Program-made: the position numbers and the translations under genes
Shown here: one piece after another, positions 10,701 to 24,200 of the stretch
How the letters are laid out: every line of letters begins with the position of its first letter
How positions within the stretch are numbered: position 1 is the first letter of the stretch
The notes under the pieces: model-generated
What the model was told of the DNA's origin: nothing
The model's database searches: none
What the model saw: only the letters and a program-made list of their open reading frames with translations
Source: Galerina marginata
Lineage: Eukaryota > Basidiomycota > Agaricomycetes > Agaricales > Galerinaceae
Direction of reading: 5' to 3'
Assembly: GCA_023014335.1 (NCBI GenBank)
Contig: JAECYW010000006.1
Location: forward strand, 1,922,001-1,986,000
DNA length: 64,000 nt

Positions 10701-13700
10701 CGGCCAGGTAAAAAAACAATCCTATCTGCGGTTAAAAGTCAGGAAGCGGATTTGCAAGGGAGTTTTGGAACAGGACACAGGAAGTAATTGATTTTATGGT
10801 CATGAACATGAACAGAGGCACCTCGGGGACGGAGGCGAATTTCTTTGAGTGACCCCTTGACCTCCGGCAAATGGGGACCCGGAAAAACAATCAAACCCTC
10901 GAATAAAGTCGACAAACACATATACTCTATTAAATAACGTTGGCTCAAGAACCCTCCATTCCACGGCGAATGGGTTCTACAAATCGTCCTCCGTCAACTT
11001 CAATGGACGCGCCATGCCGTACAACGGCACCGTATTTGCCCGATGTTTGACTTTGTTGTATGCGGGCCCACATCGGAGGATCGGAGGGATCTCCCTCGGC
11101 TTGCCCCCTTCCGAGTCGCTTCGACCGTCGACAACACTCGGATTTTTCGTTCTCATGAATGGTTGTCCATTTCCTCTACATATCATCTGGCTTCAAGCCG
11201 AGATTCATACTTGGCAAGATTGCTGGGGTTATAGAAAGCTTGTAAGGGTCCGAGTGAACTTTGTAATGCACCAACAAACTTGAGAGCAAGCTGAGCTTCG
11301 AACACCCGCGAACATTCTGGAATCGACGATCCACAAGTCACTTTGGCTACGCGATGGTAGCCTATTCGGCCAGGCATATATTTTATCCCAGTGTAATGGA
11401 GATCGGAGGTAAAGATAAGCACTTGATTCTTCGTTGAATTCAATTCACCCCGCATCTGAAAGTCGGTACGGTAAAGAAGGACATTGTGAGACAAGATGTC
11501 TTCTGATGTGCGCGAGTCATGGCTGACGCGTCGTCTCCGTGCTTTGGCCTACCACCTCCTGATGCAAAGTGGATCGGCAATGGAAGGTTCAGCCTGGCCC
11601 GTTTGGTCCCGCAGCTAGATCTTCTCTACCCTCCTCCCCGCATTATGCCAGGACTAAGGCTACCACCGGGTTAAAGTAGAGCCTCCTCACAGTCGAGGTT
11701 TGGTGAAAGCCAGTTGACCGAATTACGTTAACATGAAGGAGCAACTATCCAAGCCCCTAACATTTGTACGCCACACTTTTGATGGCTAATCACGGCTAAA
11801 GGCTAAATTGGTTTTGACTGGAGGTCCTTATACGACCGTCTAGGGAAGTCCATGTGGACGCGATAATCTTAACCCAACAGACCTTTGCTTTTATATGATT
11901 TGCTCAACACCAACACGTGGAGAAAGCCTCTACGAAATCCTTCGGAATTGAAAGACTGCAACCAAACTTAACCCCTTCAATGATATACTTATTAAGGGAT
12001 GCCTGTCAGGTGTGAATTCCACGATTTAATAAACTCTGTACACTTAACTGCGGCCGTCAGGCTCGCCTAGGCGCGGAAATCAGAGCCTACTTCCTATGCT
12101 TACAGATCCACCAGGTTTCTTTCTTCTGGGTAATCTACCAAAACAAGCTGGCAGTTCGCAACTCCGATGGACAATAACTTACGAGTCAGGAAGCTTGGGT
12201 TCTCAAGCTAATGTAGTGCTATATCGCGCCAAGGTTATCTATCTAACTAAAGCGACCTTCATTCAATTACTAGGTTTATCAGCCATTGGTATCGCACGAT
12301 TGTCTTTGTCGTCCTCCAAACGAGGCTCCCCTTATTCTGAAGTATCTGAATTGAACATGGGCAGTCCAGCAGCCAGCTATTCAATTACTTTCGAGGTATT
12401 CCTCCGAGACTTCTTATCACCTATTGGTATATTCCACGGCCATTAATACCATTATTACCTGAGCGCGACGTGAAATCATTTCCGCTCCATCCCCCTTCTC
12501 AAATTCCCTCATCTCGAAATCTGCTTCTTAGCCTTTCCATGGATATATCGTCAACACGCTAATAAACCTTCCCATGGTCGCTCATTTTAGGACCACAATC
12601 TGATTTGTATCGTCATCGATGTCGACGCTGATACTTATCGTGTGTGAGTGTGTTCATACACAGCCCACCTGTTGAATGGGAGAGTGAGAGGGTTTTCCCG
12701 GTGGGCACGGAAGAAAGGTCATTCTCCGTAACCTTCTTCCTTTCCTTACACTTCGAGTCCCTTCCGAGGCCGACCTCGGTGGCTGAGGCAGGTTACATTA
12801 CCCACGCGCGTCTATTGGTTTGGACCGCCGGCCATTCGAGCCTACGAGTCAGGGGAAGAGAGGCTTGAGTTATCCTACCATCTCATGTAATTTCGCGGGT
12901 ATGATAATGGTGCTTCCGTGCAGTGTTAATTTACTCGGCAAACGGCTTTCAGGACGGTTTAGAAGACGAGTCGAGTCTTCTCGCAGATCATCGATGCTAC
13001 TGTGAAACCATGTCCCGTAAACCTACGTTGACTGCCTCAGGCTCCCTCACGTTTCGTGTGGCGTAAGTGTGCCACCACTTCTGAAGTAAGAGGCATAACT
13101 TTCCCTGAGTTCCGAGCTCCCGCCGGGACGGCGCTGCTCATCTTAGATGACCCAAACCAGCTCAACTGCAATAATACGGGGTTAAAGCCAAATATATAGG
13201 ACCTACAAGTCCTTTAAGTATCGACTGTGCATTCCTGGTTCTCCAAAGAGAGAAATTCTCCCCAGCTTTCCAAGATCATCACCCCAACCAAAGATTGTAA
13301 TCAGTTACCCTGATTCAAAATGGAAGCGAATCAAGAACCAATAGTATAAGGCCCAAAGAGGAGGAAGAGCCAAACGACGGGTTCGTGCGACGCGGACGAC
13401 ATGGGAGAAAGTCTGGTTGATTGATAAGTTCTATTCTAAATATACGCTTCAGTGGGAGGGCACGAGGCGGGACGACCCATGAGGCATGGTGAAAGACATG
13501 TCTTTTTTGGGGCCAGAGTTTCGACACTGGTAAGGGGAGCATGGAAGAGGGAGAACATGATGAAAGATGGACGGTTAGTAGGTTTCTGATGGCGTCTCAT
13601 AATTTAAGCGCGCGTCTACGCGATTATTTGGTCGAAAATCGAGGAACGATCACTGGCCTCTCGGCAGGTTGCATATACGGACATAGCCTTTATGATGATG

Positions 13701-16389
13701 AGAAGACCTGTTGTTAAAATTACATCGAACAGCATATTTGGATTAAACGAGCTCTGAAGCGAGCTGGTTCTGTTCCGAAGGGTCGAAGGGTGATATGATA
13801 CATACCTGTTCGATCGAGGCTCTGTTACTTGTACCTCTTGGACCCACAACTTGGAAATTTCTCGGATGAAAAGAAAGAAAATCCTGTCTGGAATGCTTCG
13901 TGGTCATCAATGAATAGTGCTTGAATTAAGAAAGTTTTTCTCTCTGATTTAAATAAGAGAAAGTGCGAGCTCACTGAGCCAACGATCAACTGGCCTCCTG
14001 GAGATCAGCGACGTCGGTGAATCAAACATCGGTATGCCTAGAATAGAATAAGTATACCCCCGAATGGCATGTTCTTCTACATTATTAGACTGCTTCAAGC
14101 ATGGTTATGGACACGCACGCCGAACACAACTGCCCCATGGCGCTGCGGCTCAACTCAGGTTCATGAAACATGCCTTCTGCGAAGAAGCATATGATAGCGT
14201 CTATATCTTTATCTTTCCGTGCAAGCAGTACGACCACAAACCCCAAAATCACGGCGGGCTAGGGCGTCAGAATCTGTGGAGCCGCATCGTGGACATGGAG
14301 CATCCCCTGGGCAGCGCAGCAGCCCCTTTGACTGCGCCCCATCGAGGCAAATAGACGACGCGTCCATCAGGACTCTCCCCTAGTTTTTGTCAGTTCGCAA
14401 CAGCTGAAGCGCGGATGGCCCCGAGAGTCCGAGCCCGTCGTAGGCTAATCGTTAACCCGCCGTATATTCTAGTCACGTCTTCGCCCCCAGCACCGCACGG
14501 TAGCGCATGGTCTTGTTTTCTGACATGAGAGAGTTCAGAAAAAATGTTGAGCGTCGACGCTTGAGTCGCGAGTTTGGAAACATAAATAGCGCACATCACT
14601 CAGTCGCGTCTTGATGATATTTGGCACCGACCCCGACGGCTGGCGGCGGGCGGTACCGAAATCCGAAGCGAGTGGCACTCAATCCGCGAATGGACCTGAT
14701 CGTCGGGTTCAGGAACTGACTTAACGTCTGCCATACTTACTGCTTAATTAAGATCCGGCTTGACTGCATGTTCAACGACTTCATTAAACGTTATAAATAA
14801 GCTCTAGGCTTGCCTCATCGTGAGCCTAGGAAGTAGTCAGTCACGCGCACGGTGGACTGATCTCACGACCCGAGGGCTAGTATTTAGAGTTCAAGCTTGG
14901 TTCGAGCTGGTAATTAACGCACGTACATTTACGTAGCACTTAAGAGAAGCTATTGGGTGAACAATAAGGCTGCCGACGCGCTGACGAGCCAAGTTTGCGG
15001 CATGCCATAAGTTGCCTGCGCGACGATTTGGAAAGTGGGACGTAGGCACGCACGGTCAGTGCGATGGCATTTGTGCTGAGCGATCCAGACCGCAGACCGA
15101 CGCCGAGTTGTGTGGCGCAGGGGTAGAGCCTTGCCATACTAGTACTCAAAGATATACCCGAGCCTATAGCTACGCCATAGCTACTTTAGACTGACATACT
15201 GAGAGACAAACAGCTCTATTGATATACTATTGCATTATACTTTGAAAAAAACCAAGCGGTAAAACAAAAAAAGAAAAGGACGAAGGACTAGTACTTGTAT
15301 ATGGCGAACTGACTTTAACTATAGCTAACTCTATGCGAGATGATTGATGTTGATGATACAATGATATGGTTGTGGATGTCAGTCAGTTGTAGTGCGATCA
15401 TCGGCGTGCGGGCAGGTGCAGGTGCAGGGGAGGCTGTATGGCGAGGCGAGAAGGGGTGTGGGTGAAGAAGTATTACGATTACGATAGGTGGTTGGCATGT
15501 GTGGGCAGGCGGGCGGGCGGGGTGTGTTGGGTGAGATTAGGCAGCACCGAACCAAGACCAAAACCAAAACCAAAAAGGAAAGAGTGATAGGAAGCAGAAA
15601 GATAAGGAAAGCGAAGTGGATAATACAGAGAGCAAAAGACGCAGAGATGGCACAGAGATAAGAGGTAGATAAAATGAAAGGGAGCAAGCATTAAACAAGA
15701 AGGAAGACAAAGGGAGATAAGAAAGCGAAAACCAAAAACCAAAAACCAAAAACACGACTAGATTATCTATTCGATATTCAATACGAAAATGGAGGATAAG
15801 ATATGGATGGCAAGCAAGGTCGGCGCACGACCTAGGTGTACAGGTACTTTTGACTTTTTCTTCTTCTTCTTCTTCAGACTGGTGGAACGGAACTTGCGAC
15901 TTGAAACCCGACCTCGACGTCCCAGCAAAAACCCGGATTGGCGAGTCGTGTAGTGTGTGTAGCGCATAAGCAGGCCGATAGCAAATAGAATAGGATACGA
16001 TAGGATAAGACGAGACAAGGTCGCCCGCGCTCCTGGATGTCGATGTCGATAAGCGATCAGGAATTTTGGTGGAGAATTCGAATTCGTAGCTAGCTTTCTA
16101 TGATTGGACGGGACGGATTAAAAACGGCTCGACACATGAGCTCTAGGTGCTGTATTTCCCATGCGAGTCGCGGTGTGTTGGATAATTTTGTGCGGTGCGG
16201 TGCGGTGCTGTCGGGATCGAAATCGAAATTGAAATCGGAGAGAAAGAAATCTGGGACGTCTAACGTCTACTATAGCGGAGTAACGAGTTCGAAGGAGAGG
16301 AGAGGAGCTGGAAGGGACGCGAATGAGCAAAACCACCCGATGAAAAAAAAAAGTAAGGAAAAAGACGCACGATCTAAACAAAACCCAGT
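7771..16389. other. Gene-poor 8.6-kb stretch
   Basis: No intact gene is visible. The 10.1-10.8 kb part holds a possible decayed multi-TM gene (separate entry). The minus-strand ORF 14940-15149 contains QLGVGLRSG and AIALTVRAY, which faintly recall non-LTR reverse transcriptase, but this is too short to call. Simple A/C-rich repeats (CCAAAAA units) occur at 15550-15755, with TTC repeats near 15857. The last few hundred bases are probably the 3' UTR of the zinc-finger gene. Confidence 0.5.
10126..10719 (-). pseudogene. Possible decayed multi-span membrane protein gene (DUF6533-like)
   Basis: Three minus-strand patches have membrane-protein character and fungal splice signals: PPCVLLFEYEFVLVCVMRRR (about 10650-10590), IIGAVNLVFVGASW between a CTGCAG acceptor and a GTACGT donor (10384-10343), and GIFWLADSLTELSCSALALS (about 10270-10210) after a GACAG acceptor. 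Their order resembles late spans of agaricomycete seven-TM proteins, but I cannot join them in one frame. It could also be chance; confidence is low. Confidence 0.22.
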
Positions 16390-19300
16390 TCAACTCTGGT
16401 TCTGCCCCTGCCCCTGCAAATGCTGGTGCTGGTGCTGGTGCTGATGATAAAGCGCCATATCCATATCCATATCCATCTCAAGCTCCATATCCATCCCGCC
16501 CATACCCATGCCCCCGTCCATACCCATACCCGCACCAGGATGCAAAAGATGCTCATACCCCCCCTCCTCACCCACAAACTCGCCATTCGCATCGACGAAC
16601 AGCCCCGCCGGACCATGCGCCACGTCCGCATCCACATGGGCAGCTGCGTCGTGGGACTCTGAGATGGAGGGGCTGAGCCCGCCGTGAGCGTGAGCGTGAT
16701 GCATGCCCAGGGTGTACGACCCGTCGAGGGATAGGTGGTCCATGGACATGTCGTGCTGCTGTTGCTGGGCTTGTTGCTGGGCTTGTTGTTGAGCTTGTTG
16801 CTGCTGCTGCTGTTGAGCCTGCTGAGCTTGCTGTTGCGCCTGCTGTTGAGCCTGCTGCTGAACCTGAGCCTGCTGAACCGCCTGCTGCTGGGCCTGAGCC
16901 TGCTGCTGAGCGACATAATGCCTCTGCATCTGCACATGCTGGGCATACTGCGTATACGCCGCCGCCGCCGCCGCCATCTGCTGTTGGTGTTGTTGATGCT
17001 GCTGCTGCTGTTGTTGGACGAGGATCTGAGGCTGAGGCTGGACCTGAGGCTGAGGCTGGGGTTGTAGCTGGGGTTGTAGCTGGGGCTGGGGTTGCGCGGA
17101 CTGGGGCCTCGACAGAGGACTTGGCGTCTGGCTTTGAGTTTGATTCTGATTCATACCCAGAGCAGGCGACTGCACCCGACTCTGCGGATGCACACCAGGC
17201 GAGGGGTGCGGCGACGGCCCGACGGGCGATTGTGGCTGCGAGTGCGGCTGCGGGGACCTCTGGAAAGTAGGCGAGTTCGCGTTCGAGTGCGCGCTGAGGT
17301 TACTCCCACTACCCTGCCTCGAGTGACTCTGCACGTGGCGCCCACCCGATACGGGGACCACGAACGCCTGAGCTTGTACAGGCACGGTGGTCGGTGTTAT
17401 CGCCGTCGTCGTCGTCGTCGTGGTCGTCTTCATCTGCTGCCCCTGTTGGTGTTGTTGTTGGCCTTGTAGTTGATACTGATGCATCGCCTGCGCCTGTAAC
17501 TGCTGATGCTGATGTTGCTGGATCTGCGCCTGCATCGCTTGCATCTGCATCTGCTGCTGCATCTGCTGCTGCTGGTGGGCTTGAACCTGCTGCTGCTGAG
17601 CCTGAACAGAAGCCAAAGGCAGAGGCAAAGGCTGCGGCGTCCCAACCCGACTACTCGCCACGCTCCCAGCAACACTCACACTAACACTCCCCGCGCGGCT
17701 AACCGGCACACTCACACTTCCCCTCCCACCCATCCCGCCTCCCCCACCCAACCCCGTACTCTGCGTTCTCTGCACGCCCCCTCCTTGCCCTTGCCCTCCC
17801 TGCCCATGATTCCCCCCTCCCTGCCCATGCCCCCCACCATGCGCACCACCCTGCCCCCGCTTCCCCCACCCCAAACACTCATGCTGCCCACTCGCCAACA
17901 ACGCCAAGCCCGCCACCCCATGCTCCCCCGAATGCTGATAATGATACCTCAGCCCATTCATATTCTTATACCGCCTACTACACTCGCCCACCCCGCAGGC
18001 GAACGGGCGCAGCCGCCGCTCGGCCTCGCGCTCGACTTCGCGCAGCTCGGCTTCGGGGATGTGCGAGAGGTCGGAGTAGGTGAGGGAGAGGATGGAGGTG
18101 GGGGAGAGGGGGGTTGTGGGTGTTGAGGGGGAGGTTTGGGGGTGGGTGGGGTGTGGGGGTTGGGTTGTTGTTGTTGAGGTGGAGGCGGAGGTGGGTGGAG
18201 AGGAGGAGGAGGAAGAAGCGACGGGCACGCTGCCTAACGACGCGCTCCTCGTCAGCCCTTGCTGGGTGTTCGCATTCGCATTAGCACTCGCGCTCTGCCC
18301 CTCCCTCTCCCTCCTCTTCCGCTCCAACAGGTCCTTAACATGCTCCAAATCCTTCGGCGGCGCGAAATTACAGCTCCCATGCGTCATATGGTACTTCAAC
18401 CCGTTCGCCTGCTTGTAGCTCTTATTGCAGTTCGGCTTGGGGCAGCGGAAGGGCTTGGAGAGCAGGAGGGAGTGGGCAGGCGGGGCGTGGGCGTGGTGTG
18501 GTCTTGCAGCTTGTGCAGCGGACGGACCAGAGGAGGAAGACGGCGATGCTGCGGTAGACGGCCCCGCGGAGGCTGGGCCAGCAGCGGACGGCGGACGTGC
18601 TGCGTTCGGGTGCGGGTGCGCCGAGGTCGGGGTGGGCGGGGCGGTAGGCTGATATCCCGATATACGGCGTCGAATGGGCCTTCGCCAGCCCTAACGGGCT
18701 CGGGACTTTATGCTTCTGCCTCCCGCCATCCTTCCCACTCCCATCCTGCAAACTCGTAGTGGTAGTGCTCGCAAACAGCAGAGCAGGGGGCACGCCCATC
18801 TGGTGTTGGTGCTGCTGCTGGTGCTCGCCAGGCATCTGCTGCCAGGGCGCGGCGCCGATCGCGCTGGCCTCGTCGACGGTAGCGCCGTTGAACTGCGCGC
18901 CGGGCATGCATGAGCTGTAGTCCTGATGCGAAGCGGGCGTAAGGGTTGAATGCCTCCTCGGGGTGGGTGAGGAGGTGCGATGCGGCGGGTGTAGCCCGCG
19001 GAAAGGCAGAGCCGGGGTTGACGTTTAGGTTGAGGTTGAGGTTGAGCGAGGGGCGCTGGGACGGCTGCTGTTGCTGGTCCTGGACAGGATACTGAAAGGT
19101 CGGCGAGTTTTGCCGGGTGGAAACGGTGCTGTGTGCAGGCGCTATCGTACGCCGAGGAGAGAGGCGACGGGGGAGCGGAGACGTATGGGAGAGGTGTAAC
19201 CGTGGTGGTTGTGGTTCGGCATGGGGATATGGCCCACGTGAGGCAGGTGGTGCGGAACAAAAGCATGCTGGGGATGGGTAAGCGGACAGGGGCGTCGATA

Positions 19301-20088
19301 TCGGGGTGTCTGGTGGGGTGGGGGCGCAAGCTGGATGGCGAGGATCTGGCGCTGGATTGGCGCGACGAGGGCGGGGGTGGAGGGGCATTGTCGAGGTCGA
19401 TATCGAGCTCCATGTCTTCTGGGTCAAAGGGGTTGGAGTAGTGGTGGTTCTGGGGTTGCGGTTGCGGTTGCGGTTGCGGTTGGGAACCGGATGCTGAGGG
19501 GATGTCGTGGATGGTGGGATTGAAGGGGATCTGGATGTGGGCATGGGGCTGGGCAGAGGTCGGGTCGATGACGACGATGTGGACCTCTTCAAAGTGCTCC
19601 AGAAGCGCGTGGAGATCGTTGAGTTGGAGTCCACAGCAGGTGTAGTTCCGACACTGCGGGAAATGAGATGGTGGATGGAATAGAGGCAACAGGGACTCAC
19701 GAGCTCGCCTTCACGGTCAAATACGTGGAGAGCGTTCATTATGGAGTCGCTCTCGATCGACGAGGGCGTCTTGCCGCTCCGAAACTCGTTGAGACTGCGT
19801 GAAACAAGGTCAGTATCCGGGATTTCAGGATGCTGATGCCACGCACTCTATGGTACTAAGCAGCTGGGCCGTCGGAGAGCCAGCAGGAAACCTGTTCTGT
19901 TGCATGCCCCATGAACCACCGCGCCAGGAGATGGGGGAGCCAAGAAAGTGGCGGGTGAAGGAGGCGGGGTTGAAGGTGCCGTGCTCGCTGCCGGTGTATG
20001 AGCCAGCGCCGTGCATGGGATAGTCTGGCTGGTGCTGGGACGAGGAGGAGGCGGCGGGGAGGGCGATGGGCTGGGAGTGGGCGATCAT
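16390..20088 (-). CDS. SFP1-like C2H2 zinc-finger transcription regulator, Gln/His-rich, with three +1 frameshifts
   Basis: Three exons: 20088-19847, 19794-19701 and 19653-16390. Near the N terminus: HGAGSYTGSEHGTFNPASF and FRSGKTPSSIES; then a C2HC-like segment CRNYTCCGLQLNDLHALLEH. The paired fingers are KPFRCPKPNCNKSYKQANGL(KYHMTHG) near 18450-18370 and LRPFACGVGECSRRYKNMNG(LRYHYQH) near 18015-17920, an arrangement like yeast Sfp1, a regulator of ribosome-biogenesis genes. The 3' half is rich in Gln, Pro and Ser with long (A)QQ runs and ends in a Met/Asp and His/Gln-repeat tail. Reading requires leaving frame by +1 at about 19140 (before HSTVSTRQNSPTF), about 18925 (before DYSSCMPGAQFNG) and about 18655 (before SGYQPTAPP). 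Removing three bases gives an 1198-residue protein in exact phase. The ortholog call is moderate; the gene is real. Confidence 0.8.
16745..17595 (-). repeat. Trinucleotide-rich low-complexity coding repeat (Gln tracts)
   Basis: Within the zinc-finger gene, CAG/CAA codons are interrupted by GCC/GCT, giving AQQQAQQ-type tracts, plus HQQQ and PQPQLQ runs. An alanine tract lies near 16961-16980 and (D/E)M repeats at 16455-16500. Such tracts are typical of fungal transactivators and are unstable in length. The long leucine-rich ORFs on the opposite strand here are shadows of these repeats. Confidence 0.85.
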
Positions 20089-21200
20089 GTTGTTGATGAT
20101 GATGATGGGAAAGGGAGGTGCGCTGTGCCCCCAACATTCTTTTATGTACATCGGGCCGTGTGCTAGCATAGCCACCGCACCAACCTTGACGCGAACCACT
20201 CCGACCCAGTCTGTCCTTGTAGGTCCACGGTCCACGTGTACCTGACTGGCGAACCAAGCCCGCTTGGCCCTGACTCTATCCGATGCGATGCCCAATTGTT
20301 CACTGTCTCATTAAATGATCAATTGATGCATGTCTCCAGCCAATCTATCGCCCCCAACTCCCTCGTTCCCATCGGACCCCTCACCCTCAAAGTACAAGGC
20401 ATGACGAATGCGATGCCCGCTCAATGTCGGGATATCCTGTCCCGCGGCATACCGGCTTTCCCCTACCCGCCTTCCTTCAACGTCGCCTCGAGGCTTCCTC
20501 ACTGACAGTCCCCGCCGTTCCCGTCCACATCCTGCCCAACCTCCAATTCAACAGAATGACAAACACCACGCGCCTACCCCGTCCCCCCGCGTGGTCCTTG
20601 GCGTGAGCTTCCATCAACAGTGCCCGTACGATGCGCACGGCGTCCATCCATGCGCATGCTCGCAATCAAGGATCAATATATTTATACCCGCCAAAAGTCT
20701 TACGATATTCCTTGCTACTTGGCTCACTGCTGCTTACTGCTTGCTTACTATTACTACCTACTCAGTACTCACCGAGTTATCAGCGGTCCGCGCCGTTCGT
20801 CCTCACTTCGATGCTCGATGCCTCACGTCCGCCTCCTCCCCCCCTCCGAGTCCGACGTCCGAGTCCGACTCCGGAACGGAACACCACCCCCCACCCCCCA
20901 CTGACGGCTGACGTGCCTTCCAGCTTTCAAAGTTCCAACCATCCACATCCAAGGTTCAGCTTCAACGTTCAGGCTAGGGTACCCAACAACCCGACGCCCA
21001 TTCGCATTCGCTTTCCACTTACCCGGAAGATAGAGTTTAATCTAATCTACGTCATCGGTACCATCCTCCGACCGACGCTCGCTTGGAAGTTCAAGTCCCC
21101 TCTCATTTCCAAGTAGCCGCTCCGACAAGCTCATCTACACCTCGGGCTCACATCTATCAACCGACTCTTGACCGAATCAATCCACTGGCACTCCAGTCAA
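20089..21200. other. Promoter-side intergenic stretch of the zinc-finger gene
   Basis: No gene seen. The stretch is CT-rich in places, as expected for a long 5' leader and promoter of the minus-strand zinc-finger gene. Several overlapping ORFs exist but none shows domain-like content. Confidence 0.5.
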
Positions 21201-24200
21201 GATCTGCCGTCTCGCACCGCGGTCCATCCAGTGCCACGATATCGATTCAGACACCCGTCAGTCAGGCGGCTCGCGGCTCGCTAACCTCTGGCGATCAACC
21301 GTGTACATACAAACGGTAAACGGTACCGACGACCACCGGTCTCCCAACAATAATCCGTCAGTGTCCATCCCATCCCAGGCCAGGCGCCCACAGGTGTCTA
21401 CAACTAGTGACTACTTACCCCGCGTTTAATTTTAATTTTATTTAGCCGACACCGACTTAACTTGCACTTGCACTGGGCATGACGTCGACAAGAGCTGTTA
21501 AATCCAACGGCGGTGCAAGTCCTGGCCGACTCTCTCGATCTCTTTCACTCTGCCACCCCGACGCGATACTTCACAAGCGGGGACCATACTCTTTCCACAT
21601 GGGAAACAGAACGCTGGACTTCAAACATCAGTTCACTGCTGGCAGTGTCACCAAGGTCCAACGCCGAGCCCTGCAGGCTGCAGCTCGGTCTCGCTCAATA
21701 TCGGCGACTGGTTGGGCGGCCGCTCGTCGCCTGGTGTCCAATAAACAAAACTCCCAACAATGATCCTTCGATAAAACGACTACAAGCGTCCGTCGCCTAC
21801 TTATCGTCGTCGGTAGTGCCTACAGGAGTCCACAATTACTGCCTATACTGCGCATTTGATTTTATTTGGAGTCGTGGCAACATCAGATATCAGACACCTA
21901 CAAATTTAAACTGTCCGCGCCCAAGCTTAGCTCAGGAGTCTGGAGTCTGGAGTCGGGAGTCGAGTCGGGGTCCAGCGTCTCAACGATGCCGGAGCCTCGA
22001 CGGAACCCATTACAACATCCAACATGAGAAGACCACTGGCAGTGGCACCAACGCCCCGCCCCGCCCCGCAGCTCGGCCTCGCTCTCGCTAAGTACGCATC
22101 GGCGGCTGGCGGGGCGGCTGCTCGCCGCTCGGTGTCTGGTAAACGGTACTCTCAACAACGATCCGCCGATAAATCGACTGCAAGGGTACCGGTCCGCCGC
22201 CTATCATCCTCGGTAGCGCCTATAGCAGCCTACAATCACTACCTATACCCCGCATTTAATTTAATTCGCAGTCGTGGCGCTCTCAATGTATCTCAAATAT
22301 CGCGTCAGCAGGCACCCGGAAGCGATCCTCTCTCTACACGACCAGGAACTACTGTATAATCTCTCCATACGGGAAAATGGGAGGGATGCGGACGTTAGAC
22401 ATCAAACATTGCTCTAGATATCAGAGACCCCAAACCCTCCGCCCAAGCTTCAGGCTTCAGGCTTCAAAGCTCGGGAGTCGGGATCCAGCGTCTCTTATTA
22501 GCCTCGATCAAACCCATCATCTACTCTAATAAGAGTACACCATTGGCACCAATGCGCGTTCTCGGAGTATCGGGACTGGCAGGGGGTGGTTGCTCGGTGT
22601 CTGGTAAGCTGTACTCCCAACAATGATCCGCCGATAATATTAAGACGACTGCAAGGGTTCGTCGCCTATCATCTTCGGTAGCGCCTACAGGAGTCTACAA
22701 TTACTACCTATACGGTATACCCCGCATTTAATTATATTTATATTTGGAGTGGCGCTGCCGCTGCCGCTGCCAAGTTCCAACAGGTGTCAAAAGTCGGATT
22801 CGAAATAGATTCAACGATATACTCGACGCCGGCGGTACGCGCTTGCCAACGCACTACATATAGAGTAGTACGCTGCACTGAGGTTTTGAATTAGGTCCCT
22901 TGGCTTCAGCCTTCAGAAGAACTGTCAAGTTACCAGTTACCAGCCATTGATTTCTCAGGTATAAATTGCAGCACTTGGACAGCACGCTCCAGTAATTCAG
23001 TGTCAAAACCCGCCGGACGGACCCCAACCTTTCGAACTGAATTGGATTTCAAACGCACCCCACCCCACGCGCACGCCATTGACACCTGTCCTCGCACATG
23101 ATGTACTCTAAATCTATGGAGTCTGACACCGGCGCTCGCGCGAGACGGCGGTACCAACCAGCCACGAGTCGGAGCGCCGGCGTCCCAACAACATTCCGCG
23201 CCTGCAGCTCAAGCTCGTGCTCAAGCTCGCATGGGCCGATCTTACACCACACGAGCCTACAATTAATTACGATGATGGCAGTTCGCACACTTGTTGGCCT
23301 TTTAGGTTAGGTACTTACAGCAGACAGACGGTGGCACTGACAAGTCCTGTCATCGACGTCGAAGGGGCAGTGTCAGTGATCATGCACATGAGCGGCGGTG
23401 TATTGGCAGGCGCTAGTGCTAGCAGTTGCTCAGCCTTAGTGCGATATATTTCCGCCTTTACGGTCCGATTCCAAGGGGGCCGTGGACCGAACGTCGCGCT
23501 CAGTGATACTTGGAGCCTAAGCCACACCGTTCTGAATCCTACTCGTACTATCGGACGCCTGCGCGGGCCCACATCTCCTCGATAGGCCACAGCCCGCGAT
23601 TCCGAACTTCGAAGTAAAGTGCCGGTCCTACCCCACACGAGCCTACAATTGTACAAGACATGTCATCGTCGATCATCGAGTCGAATTTGCGCGTTCTCCT
23701 GCCGCTCGCCTTGAGTCGCGCGTGTCCCAAAATGGTGGCTCGTACTACTTACAGGTTCCAGGATGTAGATATAAGCCAGTCACAACAATATCGAGCCACC
23801 CATGAGAGGGTTTCCTTTCCATTCCTCTGGACGTTGGTTCGTCGTGCCTCTTCTCAAAAATGTGGATCCGACTTTAGGCTGGGTGGTTAAGAATTATACC
23901 TCCCGGCCAGACATTTCGCATCGGCTAAAAATGCTTAGTGAACTTGCTCTTGGTGTCGACTTCACGGACCCCCCAACTATATATGTGGAGTTCCCTTGCG
24001 CTAGACCCCTTGATGCGTCTACTATTAAATAAATAAACGTTCAGTCGACCGTCAGCCTGCGCACTGCTAGTGATGTTAACAAGAGGCGTCATCTTCGATG
24101 CCGGAGCAATTCGTTGATTCAAGCTTCAAGCATTCCGCGGAGCAACTTCAACCAGGATGTGGATATGAGCCAGTCACAACAATTCCGACCCTCGCATGAG

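Noticed and set aside
14940..15149. Possible reverse-transcriptase remnant (QLGVGLRSG, AIALTVRAY)
   Set aside because: Too short and missing the catalytic YxDD or other LINE motifs; similarity could be chance.
16735..18759. Long plus-strand ORFs rich in Leu, Arg or Pro opposite the zinc-finger gene
   Set aside because: They are antisense shadows of CAG/CAA-rich repeats; the minus strand carries the recognisable zinc fingers.
19140..19290. Third-frame reading (HHLPHVGHIPMPNHNHHGY) in the zinc-finger gene
   Set aside because: Using it would need an extra minus/plus pair of shifts; the three-insertion model already closes the phase exactly.
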